A program made the position numbers and the translations under genes. A DNA stretch of 64,000 bases from Aminobacter carboxidus (GTDB lineage: Bacteria; Pseudomonadota; Alphaproteobacteria; Rhizobiales; Rhizobiaceae), in the NCBI RefSeq assembly GCF_014863355.1, contig NZ_JACZEP010000012.1, positions 1-64,000 of the forward strand. The letters are read 5' to 3'. Below, in pieces: positions 61,938 to 64,000 of the stretch. The first letter of the stretch is position 1, and each line of letters begins with the position of its first letter. The notes under the pieces are model-generated. The model saw nothing but the letters and a program-made list of their open reading frames with translations. It made no database searches and was not told the origin of the DNA.

Positions 61938-62744
61938 ATGACGGCGGCAGCATTCCCGCATCGGCCTGCTATGGAAATTTTCAAACTGGCAGGAATGCCC
62001 GTCGGCGGAACACCACGCATATCGGTCGTGGTTCCCGCCAAGAACGAGGCCAAGAACCTTCCACACGTCCTTCCCCATATTCCTGCGTGGGTGGATGAAG
62101 TCATCCTCGTCGACGGCAATTCGACGGACGACACGATCGCGGTCGCCAGATCGTTGTTGCCCGACATCGTCGTGCTGCAGCAGGACAGGCGCGGCAAGGG
62201 TGCGGCCCTGCGCACCGGCTTCAATGCCGCCAGGGGTGACATCATCATCACCCTCGACGCCGACGGCTCGGCCGATCCGGGCGAGATCCCCGCTTTTGTC
62301 GGCGCGCTGCTGGCGGGTGCCGATTTCGTCAAGGGCTCACGCTTCATGCAGGGCGGCAACACCACCGACATGGAATGGTATCGCAGGCTCGGCAACTGGG
62401 GATTGCTGACGCTCGTGCGCATTCGCTTCGGCGGCAAGTTCACCGACCTTTGCTACGGCTACAACGCGTTTTGGCGCGACGTGCTGCCTTATCTCAACAT
62501 CGAGGACGCGACAGGTTTCGAAATCGAGACCGAAATGAACGTCCAGGCGCTGCGCGCCAACCTCAACGTGTTCGAGGTGGCCAGCAAGGAGTTCCCGCGC
62601 ATCCATGGCGTCAGCAACTTGCGCACCATCCCCGACGGCTGGCGGGTGTTGAAGACGATCGTTCGCCTCGGCGTCTCCCGCCCGGCACGGCCGGCGGTAC
62701 CCGCCCGCAACGCAACCGGACAACAACACCAACCCAGCGTCTAG
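61938..62744 (+). CDS. family 2 glycosyltransferase (DPM1/DPG-synthase-like)
   Basis: A 268-residue GT-A fold enzyme. It has ISVVVPAKNEAKNLP, the nucleotide-sugar motif VDGNSTDDTIAVA and the metal-binding DADGSADP; RGKGAALRTGFNAARGD is the acceptor-side loop of the dolichyl/undecaprenyl phosphate sugar synthase group. So a polyprenyl-phosphate sugar donor synthase is possible. It lacks C-terminal membrane segments. ATG at 61938 has GGAG at good spacing. It heads a plus-strand glycosyltransferase operon. Confidence 0.92.
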   Translation: MTAAAFPHRPAMEIFKLAGMPVGGTPRISVVVPAKNEAKNLPHVLPHIPAWVDEVILVDGNSTDDTIAVARSLLPDIVVLQQDRRGKGAALRTGFNAARGDIIITLDADGSADPGEIPAFVGALLAGADFVKGSRFMQGGNTTDMEWYRRLGNWGLLTLVRIRFGGKFTDLCYGYNAFWRDVLPYLNIEDATGFEIETEMNVQALRANLNVFEVASKEFPRIHGVSNLRTIPDGWRVLKTIVRLGVSRPARPAVPARNATGQQHQPSV

Positions 62745-62754
62745 GCGAGCGATC

Positions 62755-63699
62755 ATGACGGCGTCGGCGACTTCGGTATCGGTCATCATCTGCGCCTACG
62801 CCGACAACCGTCGCGAGCAGTTGCAGCGCGCCATCGCCTCGGTGGTCGCCCAGCGCACCAAGGCGGCCGAGATCATCGTGGTCATCGACCACAATATGCC
62901 GCTGTGGGCCTACTTCTTTGCCACCTATCCGGATGTGCTGGTCATCTGCAATGAAGGCACGCGCGGCCTGTCAGGCGCCCGCAACACCGGGGTCAGCCGG
63001 GCCAGTGGCGAAGTCCTGGCCTTCCTCGACGACGACGCTGTCGCAGCCCCCGACTGGCTCGAAAGGATGCTGCCGCATTATCGCAACCCGTCGGTCATCG
63101 GTCTCGGTGGCCGCGTCCTGCCGATGTGGCAGGTCGATCGTCCGCGCTGGTTTCCCGAAGAATTCCAGTGGGTGGTCGGCTGCAGCTATCGCGGCCAGCC
63201 CGAAAAAGTCGAGCCGGTGCGCAATCCCATCGGCTGCAACATGTCGTTCCGCCGCTTCATCTTCGATCTGACCGGGGGTTTCCGTGAAGGCATCGGCCGC
63301 ACTGCGGCCGATGCCGCCGGTTGCGAGGAAACGGAGCTGTGTATCCGCGCCCTGCAGGCCATTCCCGGCTCGCTCATCCTGTATGATCCGGCGATGAGCG
63401 TGCACCACCAGGTGACGGCCGAGCGTGCCGGCTGGCGCTATTTCCGCAAGCGTTGCCTTGCCGAAGGCCGCTCCAAGACCCAAGTTGTCGGTGCAGTGGG
63501 CGCGTTGGACGGATTGTCCAGCGAACAGCGCTACGTCATGCGCGTACTGCCGGCGGGCGTGCTGCGCGGGCTTGGTGATGCCGTGATCAAATTCGACATG
63601 TGGGGGCTGGCCCGCGCCGCCGGCATCTGTTTCGGGCTCGGCTACACGACGATGGGCTATGTCGGCGCCCGTCTGAGCCTCGCATGGAGGCATGCATGA
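62755..63699 (+). CDS. family 2 glycosyltransferase
   Basis: A 314-residue enzyme with SVIICAYADNRREQLQRAI at the start, GLSGARNTGVSRASGEVLAFLDDDA (the metal-binding DDD) and a C-terminal ED-like region (GCEETELCIRAL). It should transfer a sugar to a polysaccharide repeat unit. The end has hydrophobic residues (VIKFDMWGLARAAGICFGLGYTTMGYVGA) that may associate with the membrane. It follows the first glycosyltransferase by 10 bases and its stop overlaps the next gene's ATG. Confidence 0.93.
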   Translation: MTASATSVSVIICAYADNRREQLQRAIASVVAQRTKAAEIIVVIDHNMPLWAYFFATYPDVLVICNEGTRGLSGARNTGVSRASGEVLAFLDDDAVAAPDWLERMLPHYRNPSVIGLGGRVLPMWQVDRPRWFPEEFQWVVGCSYRGQPEKVEPVRNPIGCNMSFRRFIFDLTGGFREGIGRTAADAAGCEETELCIRALQAIPGSLILYDPAMSVHHQVTAERAGWRYFRKRCLAEGRSKTQVVGAVGALDGLSSEQRYVMRVLPAGVLRGLGDAVIKFDMWGLARAAGICFGLGYTTMGYVGARLSLAWRHA

Positions 63700-64000
63700 T
63701 CGCGCCCGAGTTTCACCCGATCAAGATTCTCGACGTCGACGTCTGCCGGCCGATGAGCGATGTGCCGATGGTCGACGCGGCGAGCGGTCAGCGCTATGGC
63801 GGTGTCTTTTGCCTCGTCCGCCGCCAAGGTCGTCCGGTGACGATCATGGAATTCGATTTCGACCAAGACGTGCTCACCACATTCGAATTGCGACGCCGCA
63901 TCTCCGAAAACCAGGCCGTGCAGGACAGCACATTCCAGCACGACGCGCCGCTGCCGAAGAAGGAAGGTCCATTCGCCAGCGTCGTCATCGCCACGCGTGA
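63696..64000 (+). CDS. probable glycosyltransferase, cut by the window edge
   Basis: From ATG 63696 (ATGATCGCG), overlapping the previous stop as ATGA, the frame stays open to the last base: 101 complete codons. The peptide reads MIAPEFHPIKILDVDVCRPM, then QRYGGVFCLVRRQGRPVTIMEFDFD, then PFASVVIATR at the edge. The last words are the opening strand of a GT-A family 2 transferase, preceded by an N-terminal domain of about 90 residues. A different frame starting 4 bases earlier (63692) is a shadow. The 3' part is missing. Confidence 0.82.
   Translation, partial: MIAPEFHPIKILDVDVCRPMSDVPMVDAASGQRYGGVFCLVRRQGRPVTIMEFDFDQDVLTTFELRRRISENQAVQDSTFQHDAPLPKKEGPFASVVIATR

Noticed and set aside
41087-64000. 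Exosortase/PEP-CTERM system
   Set aside because: Ligase, ACP, AsnB and FemAB-like genes recall such loci, but no exosortase or PEP-CTERM protein is in the window.
1-64000. tRNA and rRNA genes
   Set aside because: The intergenic gaps were read for cloverleaf signatures such as GGTTCGAATCC and none was found.

Overview
The window looks like a chromosomal segment of a GC-rich alphaproteobacterium of the order Hyphomicrobiales (Rhizobiales), most likely near Mesorhizobium or Aminobacter. The reasons are the aap-type general amino-acid transporter, a DUF1236 protein, short two-palindrome intergenic repeats of the rhizobial RIME type, the TamA/TamB and alpha-2-macroglobulin/PbpC pairs, and the overall density of ABC transporters. 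This placement is inference; no rRNA or tRNA gene is present to test it.

Layout. 1-6.8 kb: a minus-strand peptide-type ABC transporter operon (binding protein, two permeases, fused double ATPase) ending at a terminator near the left edge. 6.8-12.9 kb: tamB and tamA (outer-membrane assembly), minus strand. 13.2-20.9 kb: a very large periplasmic alpha-2-macroglobulin with an N-terminal PAN domain, then pbpC, plus strand. 20.9-22.3 kb: a scarred region with a small unknown gene, a decayed second copy of the pbpC 3' end, and a 50-bp inverted repeat enclosing two 55-bp tandem units. 22.3-26.1 kb: sulfate uptake operon sbp-cysT-cysW-cysA. 26.2-30 kb: a DUF1236 gene and aapM-aapQ-aapJ (minus), without the usual aapP ATPase. 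30.2-41 kb: sugar or metabolite enzymes (Gfo/Idh/MocA oxidoreductase, TIM-barrel isomerase, amidase, old yellow enzyme, aspartoacylase-like hydrolase, SAF-domain dehydrogenase), a frameshifted DUF2087 pseudogene, and a pair made of a beta-propeller protein and a MoaD/ThiS-like protein ending in Gly-Gly.

41-64 kb is the most unusual part. A tightly packed minus-strand operon encodes an AsnB-type amidotransferase, an acyl carrier protein, an AMP-forming ligase and a NAD-synthetase-like ATP pyrophosphatase. A PrmC-like methyltransferase and a GNAT-like protein diverge from it. Next come two giant Sel1-repeat proteins, then a translationally coupled set of a GH16 glycanase, a flippase fused to an APH-type kinase and a multi-spanning membrane protein. 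A FemAB/GNAT-like protein, a POTRA protein without a barrel, and at least three family-2 glycosyltransferases follow, the last cut by the window edge. Together this reads as an exopolysaccharide locus with an attached acyl-carrier/amidation module, and it is the best candidate here for an undescribed system.

Three RIME-like repeats all lie between co-directional genes, and one appears to supply the ribosome-binding site of pbpC. Candidate operators (dyads) are listed with low confidence.
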